Shown: piece by piece, positions 1 to 11,700 of the stretch | How positions within the stretch are numbered: position 1 is the first letter of the stretch | Layout: each line of letters starts with the position of its first letter | Assembly: GCA_963402885.1 (NCBI GenBank) | Contig: OY727094.1 | Location: 9,302,501 to 9,366,500 of the forward strand | Direction: 5' to 3' | DNA length: 64,000 bases | DNA from: Antedon bifida | Lineage: Eukaryota > Echinodermata > Crinoidea > Comatulida > Antedonidae | Made by a program: the position numbers and the translations under genes | The notes under the pieces: model-generated | Database searches by the model: none | What the model was told of the DNA's origin: nothing | What the model saw: only the letters and a program-made list of their open reading frames with translations

Positions 1-1318
1 TGCTGAGAAATGATATTCCTATGTTTGTTTTATTATAATGTCCAAACCATGTCCAAACATACATAACTTAGGCCTACTATTGTACATTATTTATGTATTT
101 GATGGAATCTCTATTTTTAATAAAAGCAAAATCAAATTTCACTTTACAAATAAAAAATGTTTATTTGTTTACTGTAGTTATCTGTATTGTTGTAGGCTAG
201 AGAAAAGAGGCTTGTGATATAAGAATGGGGTTTACACCTGTCCACAAATACAGATTTTGATGCTCAGACGGTAGAGGAATTTGTCCTGGATTCAGCCAAG
301 GTAGGCCTTTGCAAGTGCTTTTGTTACTGCCTGGTTGTTTTTCTTACCATTTTACTCTCAGTCTCGTATAAAGCTTTAAGGGAAGGTTTAGTTCATGTCT
401 TAAAGTCATCACACCATTTCCTTCTATTCTATCTAGGCCTTCCAGGATCTCTTTGTAATTGGAAGTATTCCCATCAAATATCAAGTGATGAGAGCCATCC
501 CAACCTCTCCCCAGAATATCTTGCTTTCCACTGCTCTATGTCCATCAACAAGTAATTAATTTTTTTTCAACCACTTATTAGAACTTTTTCCATCCACTAG
601 TAAGAAAGAAAAGCCTACACAGATTGAATAATTTTATAATGTATTTTGTGTTTTACCTTTTTTATTCCTCTTTTTAATAAATCTATTTATAGCACATGGA
701 ATTGTTTTCAAGATTCTTGGACAAAAATGATTTAAGGGTATTGATGTTTTTTGTCCAAGAAATAGAACCCCCTGGCTTTGGTGAGTATTTGTGTATATAA
801 TCAATTTAGTACATAAAGGGTTTGTTTGACAGAATGTGGGAGATTTTTAAAGTGGTGAATGGAAAGAGACAGCGAGAGGCCTCAATTGACTCTTTTATTC
901 CTATACTAGAGTGAAAACATGGAAAAGAAGTAATAATGTACAGTGGAATCTCCCAAATACTGACCACCTAGTAAATGTGATTTTCTTGCTGAACATATTT
1001 TAGTGAAACCAAATCATGAATTCCATTCCATTGTCAGTCTGGAAGAAAAATTATACTGTATATATGATTGAAAATGTTCATCTGGTTTGTAGTAATAAGT
1101 TATTAGAAATGTTCTTTTTTTCAAACCAACAATTAGTATGTAAACTAACCTTGACAGTATTTTGTAATCTTTGATCCAAACTGTTTGACGATTGTAGTTA
1201 GTGGGAAAGATAGACGGGTTGTGTGGAAATAGTTTAATGATGATTAATTATATTTTGTTTAGACTCTGGGGAGAAGCCTTGGTCTTCCTAAAGGAACCAA
1301 GATGCAAGGTATTATCGT
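1..1318 (+). pseudogene. Truncated duplicate of dynein heavy chain N-terminal exons
   Basis: This stretch matches 28733-30050 at a constant offset of 28732, and I found no mismatch in the parts I compared. It carries two whole exons equivalent to those at 28956-29032 and 29425-29512 (here 224-300 and 693-780) and the first 25 bases of a third (1294-1318). The exons encode residues like those of the outer-arm axonemal dynein heavy chain N-terminus (tail domain), with VEEFVLDSAK and FLDKNDLRVLMFF. Similarity ends exactly where an inverted-repeat element begins, and the rest of the third exon (starting VTDGT) is not found downstream, so this copy cannot encode a dynein. The match begins at window base 1, so it may extend to the left. 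Confidence 0.7.
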
Positions 1319-2165
1319 ATTACCGTACCCATGCCAACTCGTACCCAACTTGGCTAACCCATACCCAAATAATTGGTCAACTCGTACCCACTTTGGCTAA
1401 CCCGTACCCAAACCAACCCGTACCCATGCCAACCCGTACCCATGCCAACTCGTACCTAAATATTTGGCTTACTCGTACCCAAGTAGTATTTGGCTTACTC
1501 GTACCCATTATTATTATTATAAACTAGTGGTATGCTTTTGCCATATGAATATTTAAATTGTTTTTTTATTTTACAGGTCTCGGTGAAATGTGTGCTAATA
1601 AAAATGACCATTGATTTGATTGTAAACTTCGTTTAATTAGGCATATATTTGTTAACATTTATTTAAATGTAGTATTATTATTATTTTTATTCTTATCATC
1701 TAATTATCTTCCCTGATTACATTCAATCAAGTAATTATTATTTCTATTGTATTGGTATATTTAAAATTGGTTGAATTAACAACGCCCTGTTTTAAGCAAA
1801 AAGCCTGCAGGGCTATGGGGTCGAATTACTCGTAGATTTCGTGTTACGTGTTTTTGCTGCCCGTGATTAACCTTTTATTTATAAAAAAACACGCATTTAT
1901 AGGGCGTCAAAGAGACGACTCAGTAATGACGTAAAATCGTTTTCCATATATTTTATTTATTAATAATTTAGTGAAATGATCATATACACGTACTGTAAGG
2001 CAATTAAACATTTTGGCAGATTTTCTTCTATAACTTAATAGCTACGTGTTTTTGCTGACTGGGGATTCCTCTTTTATATTAAAAAAAACGCATTTGTACG
2101 GGTCCATTTGTAAATTTGGGTACGAGTTGGTGGGTACGAGTTGGCATGGGTACGGGTTGACCTGT
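1319..2165. mobile_element. Inverted-repeat element with GTACCC-word arms
   Basis: The left arm (about 1323-1512) is a run of degenerate copies of words such as CAACTCGTACCC and CATGCCAACCCGTACCC. The right arm (about 2100-2156) carries the same words on the other strand (GGGTACGAGTTGG, GGCATGGGTACGGG). The outer about 25 bases of each arm are inverted copies of each other. The interior has a diverged direct repeat around TACGTGTTTTTGCTG at about 1845 and 2042. There is no credible open frame; the 108-residue frame over 1201-1527 is only exon plus repeat. It looks like a non-autonomous DNA element that interrupted the dynein copy. The exact ends and target duplication are unclear. Confidence 0.6.
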
Positions 2166-2686
2166 ATTCCCTATTTCTAGGCTCCAACCAAGCCTAGGCC
2201 TAGGCTCTAACTTTAGTCTATATTAGGCCGAAGATTTTATACTAGCCGAAGGCTAGATTGCAAACTCCAATGTTATCGCAGTTCAAAAAGTGATTCTTCA
2301 TGACGGCTGCAATCGACCAATCAGATATGCCCTATATATATATACCAGGGTCCCTGCCTATTATAGGCTATACGTAGTACGCACTACTATACGCCTGCTG
2401 TGATGAGCCTATCTGCGTGACCGTGAAAACGATACGCAACGCGGCGTGTTAAGCATATACAAAAAATGCTAGATTTACCAAGAAATTATTTAATTTTATA
2501 AAAACTTCACTGTGCTTTAACAAGAATATGTGTAGTAATTTATGTGGTCTTAATGTTAGATTATTATTTTTTATATTAAAATAATGTTTGGGTCATTCTT
2601 CAGTAAGTGTCTAATTTCAGGTTTATAAAAGATCAATTTTAAAACTTGATTTTTTAAATTTTAAAAGTTTATTCAGATACTGTAAA
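2166..2686. other. Non-coding stretch, no gene seen
   Basis: Between two mobile elements. It contains AGGCCTA-type words, a TATATATATA tract near 2330 and a CCAATCA word near 2318, which could be promoter-like by chance. I see no exon or open frame of note. Confidence 0.4.
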
Positions 2687-3642
2687 CAGGCCCGTAGCCA
2701 GGGGGGGTTTTTATGGTTCGGGCGAACCCCCCTTTACAGCGAACCCCCCTTAACCGACTGCGAACCCCCATCCCCGACATGCTCAATACCTCACCCCATC
2801 TCTGAAAATCCTCCAAATACGTTCCCCACAGTACAAAAGGTTATTCGTAAATTGAAAAATTCGTAACTCGTTCGTGAATAACTCGATACCTTCTTCGCTA
2901 TATAAAGCGTGGTTCCCACTAGAACGCAACGCTACTACGTATTGACGCAAAGTGCTGTATTGCGTAATCACAGGTGGGAACCGACGACGCAACAGCCCTG
3001 CAAACAGGTTTGATTTAATTTCCTCAACAAACTGCTGTAAATAATACGATATATTTAATAAATATAGGTAGAGCTTTAATAAGCATTGAATTTTCCTTCT
3101 CACACTAAGTGTGCTTTTTTCGGGGATTCCCCTAGACGTATACGTTCACATTGAACTTGAACGCAAAACAAAATACCGAGTGAATGATCAAACAATCGGC
3201 GGTTAAATAGTCTACGTGTGTGAGGAGGAGGACAAAAGTCGTTTTGCTCATTGGATGGTAGCATGCTGCATGAAAGTGTCTTTTCCGACCAATTAAGCGT
3301 AGTTTCCACTAGAACCCAACGCAGCGACGTATTGACGCAAACTGTATTGCGTAATCAAAAATGAGAACCGACGACGCAACAATGCTGCAAACATCGCAGG
3401 TTTGATTTCTCGCAGGCGGGAGCAAACACAATTATTGGAAGGGCATTTTGTTACGTTGTGTAGGTTGCGTCGCTAGTCGGAACCAAGCTTTAGAGGTGCT
3501 ATTTATCATGAATGTTATGTGCGAGAGTACCATTTCCGGCCATCTAGGGGTGTCATTTAACAAAATTCGCTTCGCCCCCTCAGGGGGGCAGTGTCCCAAA
3601 TACGTCCGAACCCCCCCTTGACAGATCCTGGCTACGGCCCTG
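2687..3642. mobile_element. hAT-like non-autonomous element (MITE)
   Basis: The termini are inverted repeats: the left end reads CAGGCCCGTAGCCAGG and the complement of the right end reads CAGGGCCGTAGCCAGG, a form common at ends of hAT transposons. The 5-bp word GTAAA directly abuts both ends (2682-2686 and 3643-3647), a candidate target duplication shorter than the usual 8 bp. Inside, a segment of about 90 bases is present twice (about 2918-3015 and 3304-3405), containing the word CCGACGACGCAACA. The subterminal right part (about 3505-3570) resembles the left subterminal part of the autonomous hAT at 47705 (a GGTGTCATTT word near GCGAATTTTG on the complement). No transposase frame is present. 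Confidence 0.65.
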
Positions 3643-4514
3643 GTAAATGGACATGTATTACATGGCAAGCGTATGTTTGGCGCAATCTTTATTATATATT
3701 TCGTATTTTATTGATATTTATAAATACATGGTTCCATGTTGCTGTCATATCCGTCACATTTATGGAACATACAAAGGTAGAAAAAATAACGGGTTAGGAG
3801 TTATAAAATTATTTCCATTATTAATTATTTGATACTATACAGTAATTTTTCTTGATTAATCAAAAAATGATTGTTTTAACATTTATTAATATGATGTTAT
3901 ACGTTCAAAAATATTTACTACTCCAAAAATTAATATATTTCAGAAAATAGTATGACTGTCAGGGGACTGTCACTGATGTTTTACAAAATTCTGTTTAAAC
4001 TAATATTACTAACCATTGACATAGTAGAAGAATATTGTTTATATTTCAATTATACCACATAATTGCATTCATTACTAAAATATTTTAGGATTTAAAAGGA
4101 TAAAATATCAATGTGACGGAGATGAAACCGTGACGGTTATGACAAACCTAAAATCATGTGATGGAAATGACTTTAAGATATGATTTGAATACATTTATTG
4201 ACCAGAGTAAAGATATACAAAACAAAATGTACAAACAAAAAATCCCCTAGCAATAACAAAAAGTCATATCCGTGACTGGCCGTCATATCCGTCACAACGA
4301 AACATTGGGGAAAGTGACGGAGCTGAGATTTAATGCATGTAGAGATAAAATCGCATAAAATCATGATTAACTAACTTTTTACAATATTTTCATGAACAAA
4401 AGTCCTGTTAAAAATATTGAAGATGTATGTGGTTTTATGGGGTTGACTGAAACGTTTTATAAAAATTAACAATATCAATGTTATTATCTTTGGTTTATGT
4501 AATTAATTATATTT
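3643..4514. repeat. Repeat stretch with CCGTCAC words
   Basis: The stretch carries repeated words related to CATATCCGTCAC or its complement (about 3748, 4113, 4265, 4284 and 4313), as single copies or pairs in both orientations. This suggests a degraded inverted-repeat element distinct from its neighbours, but I could not define ends. No supported gene. Confidence 0.35.
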
Positions 4515-7500
4515 GGGGCATTCCACAGTATTTGGTCCGTGGGTTTAAAAATTTCATTTACTGATTTTGATGTAACTCTTGGCCATTTCTCAAAGTAGAC
4601 ATGTTGAAGTTTATTAAATAACATTTTTTTTATTTTTCTGATATTTGATTTTTTAAGTTATTGAATATTAAATATGAAAAAGTCATATTTGGCGTTACGG
4701 ACGGGACATTTTTAATCCTATTTATTTCATAAACTATGCATATTATTACTGTTTTTTCAACAGATATAGTTACTTTATATCTCAATAATACATAATCAAG
4801 TATTTAATTAAAATTTTGTTGTTTATTAATTTCATACATCCATTTCAAATTCATAAATGTCCCGTCCGCGACGTTTTAGGCGGTTTTTTTACATTTATTT
4901 TAAAAGCAATGATGCAAAAATCTTGATATTTCATTTTCTCCTCCTGAGGACTATATCTCATTATATTATGAACAAATTTTTTTTTAATTTTAGATTTTTA
5001 TGAAAATATCATATTTCAAAAATATATTGTTACGGACGGGACATTTTTGTTACGGACGGGACATATCATTTAAATCCTAATTATTTCACAAACCATGCAT
5101 CTTTTGAACATTTTGTTGCCAGATATAGTTACTCTATGTCCCTATTATACATATTAAAGCATTTTATAACACATATTTTGTTTATTAAATTTCATATATA
5201 CATTTCAAAATTCATAATTGTCCCATCCGCGACATTTTAATAGTAGTTTTATGGTGTTTTTTACATTTCAGTTAAAAGTATTGATACCACAATTTAATAT
5301 TTTGTTTTCTCCTTTTAAAGGCCAGGTGCGGGCAAAAAATTTCTATTGATCATACATTCCAATAATTATCGATCTCCTATGTTTCATAATTTTTGAGATT
5401 TTATTTGTGTTACACGAGCTTGTTGAAAATAAGCACTTTCTTATCAGTGGGGGGATAGTTCAAATTACACAGTAAAATCTCTATTCTTTTGTACACAAAT
5501 TTTGTAAATAGAGAGGCATTTTAAAAAGCTATAAAAAATAAACGGTGTGGTAAAAAATGTTATCAGATGACTAAATAGAGGTAATATAACTTGAAATTTA
5601 CATTTCTGGTATTTTCATTCAACTACAGATTTTTATTTTCATGCTATAGCAAAAATTATCCACCGTATATCCACCATCTTTTTTTACCTTCTAGGGAGTC
5701 ACCGGACATGTTATTACATTAGGTTAAACTACCTAACTACTGAAAAAAAGTCTTCCTGGTTTTTATGGCAGAATTTTGCCAAAATTTGTATTTGACCATA
5801 TTAAGGGAAATTCATGTTTTTTCGTCTTGATTTCTGTTACAAATATTTGATTAATGTACAATTAACCAGATATTATATTTAAAATTCATGCCTGTACCTG
5901 AGCTTTAAAACTATATGCAATACATTATAAACAAATATTTTGAAACTTTTGGTGAAAATATCATATTCAAAAATATATTGATAACATTTTTCGTAGGCAC
6001 GGGACAGACATTTTTGTTAAGGACGGGACATATCATTTAAATCCTTTTTATTTCATAATAAAACCATGCATCTTGTTAAGATTTTTGCCCATAAATATAC
6101 TGCAGTTACTTTTTTTTCAAAGTAAGCTCCAATTATTCATAATAAAGTATATTGTTTATTAATTTCATACTTGCATAATTGTTACTTCTGAGACATTTCG
6201 ATTGGGGTTTTTTCCTCACTTGTGTTTATTGAAGTAATGGCTTTAAAATTGTTATTTAATTCCTAATTTTAAATTTTAATTTTCAACTCCTAAGGATATT
6301 AAATTGCAATAGATTTAAACAAGTTTTTTAAAACTTGTATTTTTTTTTATTAAAAAAACATTACTACCAAAATGTATTGAATGTTACAGATGGGACATTT
6401 TTTTTAAAGATGTGATGACAATATTGTAAGAATGAAAAAGTGTTTTTGTACTGTAGGCTGAGAAGTACTGTACAAAGGTGTTAACTGTTGTTTATTAATC
6501 ACAAAACATTGTGGTCTGTATTTAAAATAACAATCCACAAAAGAACAATACCTAAATCCAAAACAACATGACCAGTATGAATGGGAGTATTGGGTGTGGT
6601 CATCACTTTGTAGATTTCATTCTTTGGTGAATTTGCAACCAAGAACCTTTTATAAATCAGATACTAAATAATTAAGATTGAATTTTAATAGAAGTAGGCC
6701 TACAGTTATTAAATCCAAGCAAGGATAGAAGAAAATTTCAGATGCAACTTGGATCCACTAACAAATTCGGACGTCAAACGCCAACGCCAATTTTTAAAGA
6801 TTCGCCTTAAATGTGTTAATATCTTGAAGTCTTGTTTAATATGCCAAGCATAACTTTTATATTAGTGTAAATAAATATTTTGATAACATTTTACAATATT
6901 GCTTCTCATTATAACTTTTCGAATAATTAATTTTATAAATAATATTTCATATTTATGAATTTTAATATTTTCACTTGACATAAACTTTTAAACAGTGTTT
7001 CAAAGGTTGAATTATATTATATTTTGATTTGTAAATAAAAGATTACATTGATGTAAAAAACTTATTTTTAAATTTTTTGAATAGCAAAATTATACAATTT
7101 TTTAACGTGGACAAAGTTGTCCTGTCCGCGACGTTAGAAATGTCCCGTCCGTAACGACAGATAAATCATATTTATTAATAAATTTGCAGTTCAATTTTTA
7201 TACTTAACATTCAGTTATCTAAACCAACTATCTGGCAACATAATAATACAAAACAAATTTAAAATCTCTTTTAAATGAGGAGAAATATTACAATACGTAA
7301 ACCTTCTCAAAAGTCATGTCCATTTGCCGTCCTGTCCGCGACGCATACAATTTTCATAAAAAAAATTTTTTTGTACAGTCTTTTTTCTTTTTTTGACTTT
7401 CATAATAAACATTGGCCATATATGTATACATTTATTCTACTTTGAATCTTGTATTCTTTTTTATTTCTAAGATATGTTTAGTTATATTCTCAAAAATGTC

Positions 7501-7534
7501 CCGTCCGTAACAAAAAAATACTGTGGAATGCCCC
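4515..7534. mobile_element. 3-kb inverted-repeat element with reiterated CCCGTCCG words
   Basis: The left end (GGGGCATTCCACAGTATTT, 4515-4533) is an exact inverted copy of the right end (7516-7534). ATTT flanks both sides and may be a 4-bp target duplication. Through the interior lie at least ten copies of two related GC-rich words, TTACGGACGGGACA (or its complement) and CCCGTCCGCGACG, standing out from very AT-rich DNA: near 4696, 4860, 5032, 5050, 5221, 6018, 7121, 7143, 7331 and 7499. The complement-strand form of the first word dominates near the right end, so it is arranged roughly symmetrically. No long open frame exists. It fits a non-autonomous DNA transposon with many subterminal binding-site-like words. 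A different-looking block at about 5320-5960 may be a later insertion. Confidence 0.55.
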
Positions 7535-8763
7535 ATTTACAATAATGTTGATTATGATATCAAGAGTCAAGAATTTTTAATTTTTAGGCCTAACTAAACT
7601 ACTACCATATACTACAGTACTAGCCTAGGCTAGACTACACTAACTAGGGATACAAGTTATAGGCCTATAGCCTGGCAATGGTCTACGAGAAGGATAGGTC
7701 CAAGATAACGGGAAGAAATGGCCTACTTATAAAACTACTCTAGACATAACCCCTATACTATAGGCTATAGAATAGTATGGGTAAAGGGAATACTATTATT
7801 ATAATTTCACCAGTGTACAAAAAGCTGTATAGCCTACAACAAACATCACATTATAAAATTTTATAGCATAATAAAATATAATGCACTATGTTAGATATCT
7901 CTATGTTAAACACAATTTTGAAAGTTGTCAACCTAATGCTTTTGTAGGCCTACTCATTAAAAAGGCATTACTGATTAACAGACGATCTGGGCCAAGGGAC
8001 TCTCTCTCTCTGCCAAACAATTGCAATAGTAGACACAGAATGATATACAGTTACCAATTGACAAAATGTGGTGTTTTTTTTTAGCTTACGCCACCTTTAT
8101 TAATCTAATAATTTTCTATCATATCTTTTTTAATCGCACGTAATGTCTACCAACCATTAATATTATAAACATTGTTTGCCGAGAACTTATTATAGGATGG
8201 CATACATCAACATTTTCCGATTGTATGTTAACATACGTGCATGTTTAAAAAATATTAATGTCAATACAATTATAAAAATGATCATCTATAATTCGTCAAA
8301 GTGGCGAATTAAATTCTAGTTATAAACTATAATGGAACAGATTTACAAACGATACACTTGGCTATCGGGCCGAATGTTAAGACTATCGGGCCCAACAATT
8401 AAGACCATCGGGCCCAAGGCCTAAGACAATCAGGCCAAACGTATAAACGATCGGGCACATAAAAAAAATAGGCCCAGATCGTCTCTATGATGGCCCCGAT
8501 CATCCGTGGCCCCCGATCGTCCTTGGCCCCAATCGTCTGTTTACCATTACAAACCTCAGTCAAAATGATCATGTAACCCAACAGAAAACATTTTCATTTC
8601 ATGAGTTAGTTTTTTTTTTCTCTTGATTCTTTTGCAAAATGTGGCCTGTAAAAAAAGGTGTTATAAATGAATATTATAACCAATGTCATTAAATTATTTG
8701 GTTTCCATAGCATCCAGTGAAAGTATACTGTTCTACATACCTACACTGAATCATACACTAAAC
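7535..8763. other. Intergenic region upstream of oxidoreductase gene
   Basis: The stretch is AT-rich with TAGGCCTA words and includes the ATCGGGCC repeat listed separately. The promoter and any 5' untranslated exon of the oxidoreductase gene should lie here. A reading frame upstream of its ATG stays open back to 8683, but those residues do not look like the family. TTTCCATAG at about 8702-8710 may be a splice acceptor for a 5' untranslated exon. Confidence 0.4.
8340..8545. repeat. Inverted cluster of ATCGGGCC words (MITE-like)
   Basis: The left half has four to five degenerate copies of the unit CTATCGGGCC spaced about 25 bases apart (8363, 8390, 8407, 8428 and 8449). The right half has the complementary form, GGCCCCGATC and GGCCCCCGATCGTC (8467-8545). 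The whole could fold back on itself. It is probably a small non-autonomous element whose arms are made of short tandem words. It is non-coding. Confidence 0.5.
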
Positions 8764-11700
8764 ATGTCAAAACCTCATAAGATTGGTCTTACGATTTTCG
8801 GTCTTGGAAGGGCCGGAATGATCCACTTACAGAATGCTGTCCGTAATCCAAGGGTGTGTTTGAAATGGATTGTTGAAGAAGATCTTGAGAAAGCTCTTAA
8901 GATAAGGGATGATTGCTTCTTGACAGACTCGGTGCAAATAGTAAAGGCAGATGAATCTAAGAAAGCATTGCAGGACAAGAGGTAATTTGTTAACCATCCG
9001 ATGCCATGATAAGGAGCAATCGTATGTAGGTCTACAGTGTCTTATTAAGCTCTGTCTTGTGTGACAAACAAAAGTGATGTACCCATATATGGACATGATG
9101 ATGCAATATCACTACCATATTTAAGCATATATCACTACCATTATTTGGCCACATCACACTTTTTTGTCAAACAATTTGATAGTGTACTAGACAGAGCTTT
9201 AAAATATTTGTTTATAATGTGTATTGGCACCATTGATTGTTAAAAACACTTTACATTAGTCCAGAGAAATGTACGGGCAGGCACTACAAAAAAAGTGCTG
9301 TTTTCAAACTAGATTTTAGAAGTGATGGTAAATAGGTCTCCTAGCTACGTCGATTTTTTACCCTTTGTGAAAAAGGAACCCCTATAAAAAGTCCTACCTA
9401 TGGGTTTGATAAATGACAATACATCTAGCTCTACTTGTTTTGTTGTAGTAGTAGAATTAATTTATGTTTTTATATTGTTAGTGTGGAAGTTGTTATTGTG
9501 TGTACACCAACAGCCTATCATTCAGATATCATTCTAGCAGCTTTAAAAGAAGGTACGTGTCATTGATTTATACACTGGCTGCAATATCGACCTTTGTTTC
9601 ATGATATAACTACGCAGCATGTTTCTCGAGCATGCACATGATGACATTGACTGGATATGTGCCACGTCATAAATATTTTTTAAGAGCAGGTACTGCAGTT
9701 ATTCAACAGTCATATTAGTTACAGTAGTAACAAGATTTTTTTTTTATTATGGTCGTGAAGGCACCTTTAATTACTAAAGAATTGATTTTAAAAAGGAATG
9801 CAAAATCAAAATTTACAAAACACTCTACATACACATGATCATATTCTCCTATACAGAAATGAACTGTACAGAGAGAGAACAAATTTATAGAATATTTTCC
9901 AACGTAATCAGTCAGCTTTTTGTTAATTATTTTACAATTGGTGACGTGTTGACGTCTTTCTGAGCAGCTCTTGCAAACTTTTTGGTGTCGCTAAGAATGT
10001 AAAAATGTTTCACAATATCTTTCACAGGAAAGGCTGTGTTTTGTGAAAAACCAATTGCAATAGAAGAAGAGGTGGTACGAACATGTTACGCAGCTGCTAG
10101 GGAGTGTGGAAAGTTGTTATACTGTGCTCTTAACAGGTAATAATATTAGTTTATATTTTATATCGCTCCAAAAATGTACTTTCATCGCTAAACCAGTCAT
10201 ACTGTAACATTCAAATCGCGGCGAATGTACAAAATAGGTGGCGCTGTTGTATTTCAAAAGCAATAGTATAAAACAAAATATTTTCCGAATGCGAAAAGAT
10301 TTTTTTTTTCGTACACGAAAATAAGTACTGTACGATCGTTTAATAGTGCGTACTATTGCACGCCATGTAACCCACATTCGTCCAAAAAAAATGACAGGAA
10401 TTTATTTAGGTGTTATATAAAAACGTATATTAAATCTATCAAAATAGTATTTTTTAAAGAAAATCGGCTTGGCTTTAATATTATGATTCTGTACTCAAGC
10501 TGTTTAACCAATTTTCAGCTATTAAAAACAATTATCATAGAAGGAGATAGGTAAATGCGAAGCATCCTCGTAATATTGTGTGCAGGTATTTTTCAGCATC
10601 GACATCCATTAGACAGTGTATACCACGATCGGAAAACACCCCTATTTGGAGCAAATCGTTGAACCTCAATTCGTTTTAATCGTCAATAACTAATTATCTA
10701 ACTCAACTTAATTAGTAAACAGGCTTACATAAGGTGGTTAAAATCAGTGCCGAACGTACGAACCAACTTTATATACCATCGAGTAAACATTCTAGAAGTA
10801 ACGCGCAATTTATCGAATTTTGCCCTTACATAAATTTATATATAGAAGCCTATACATTTGTACAGGTCAAATGTTTGCCCTACATACTGATGTAATTGTA
10901 TTGTGTAAAAAAAAACACATGTATAGCATGTTGATTGCATTTATGCCTATTATTATTGCATAATAAAAATGAATTAATTATTATTAAAACTACAGTATTA
11001 TTATTATTTTCAGACGGTATGATCCATCAATGCGAGAAATTTATACACGTGTAAAATCCGGTGAAATAGGACAAGTTAGATCTATTAAAACTACAAGTAG
11101 AGACCATCCTCAGCCAACCACTGCCTTTTTAAAAATTTCAGGTTAGCTATTATTTATTGTGGTTACATTTTTTTTTCAGGCTTTAGCATAACAGAAGAAG
11201 AGAAGAGTTAATTAAAAACTTGGTGGTGACATAATAGTTATGCTGCCATTTTTTTTCACCCACCAGATCCTCACTCTCTAAGTATAAGATAAGGCTTTTA
11301 ATGTATTGGTTCTGAAACCTCTGTTTTTGCTCCCTGGAAAGGTAGAAGTGGGAAGATGAGAATGGTGAGGGAAGGGCCTGCAAATTGAAAAATAATGCTG
11401 AACTTTACACTAATATTCATTATAATATTCACATTGCATTGTATAAAAATTAAGTATATCTGATACATGGTTTCTCTAAGGATTAGAGAATTCCAATTTG
11501 TTTACATTGAACACATTTTGTTGTAATAGGTGGTATATTCCACGACTGTGCTACACACGATATGGATATGATATGCTGGATTATGGGTGAAGCTCCCTCT
11601 ACCATAGTGTGTCAAGCTCATTCATTTATTCCCGAGATAAGCGCCCTCAATGATGTGGATCAAGTCGGAATCATGATGAAATTTCCGAGTGGTGCTATTG

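Noticed and set aside
1201..1527. 108-residue plus-strand frame
   Set aside because: It runs from dynein intron and exon sequence in the wrong frame into the GTACCC repeat.
2166..2686. Promoter with TATA and CCAAT words
   Set aside because: No gene follows within reach; the words are expected by chance in such AT-rich DNA.
8683..8763. Upstream in-frame start for the oxidoreductase
   Set aside because: The extra 27 residues do not resemble the family N-terminus, and a splice acceptor-like site lies within them.
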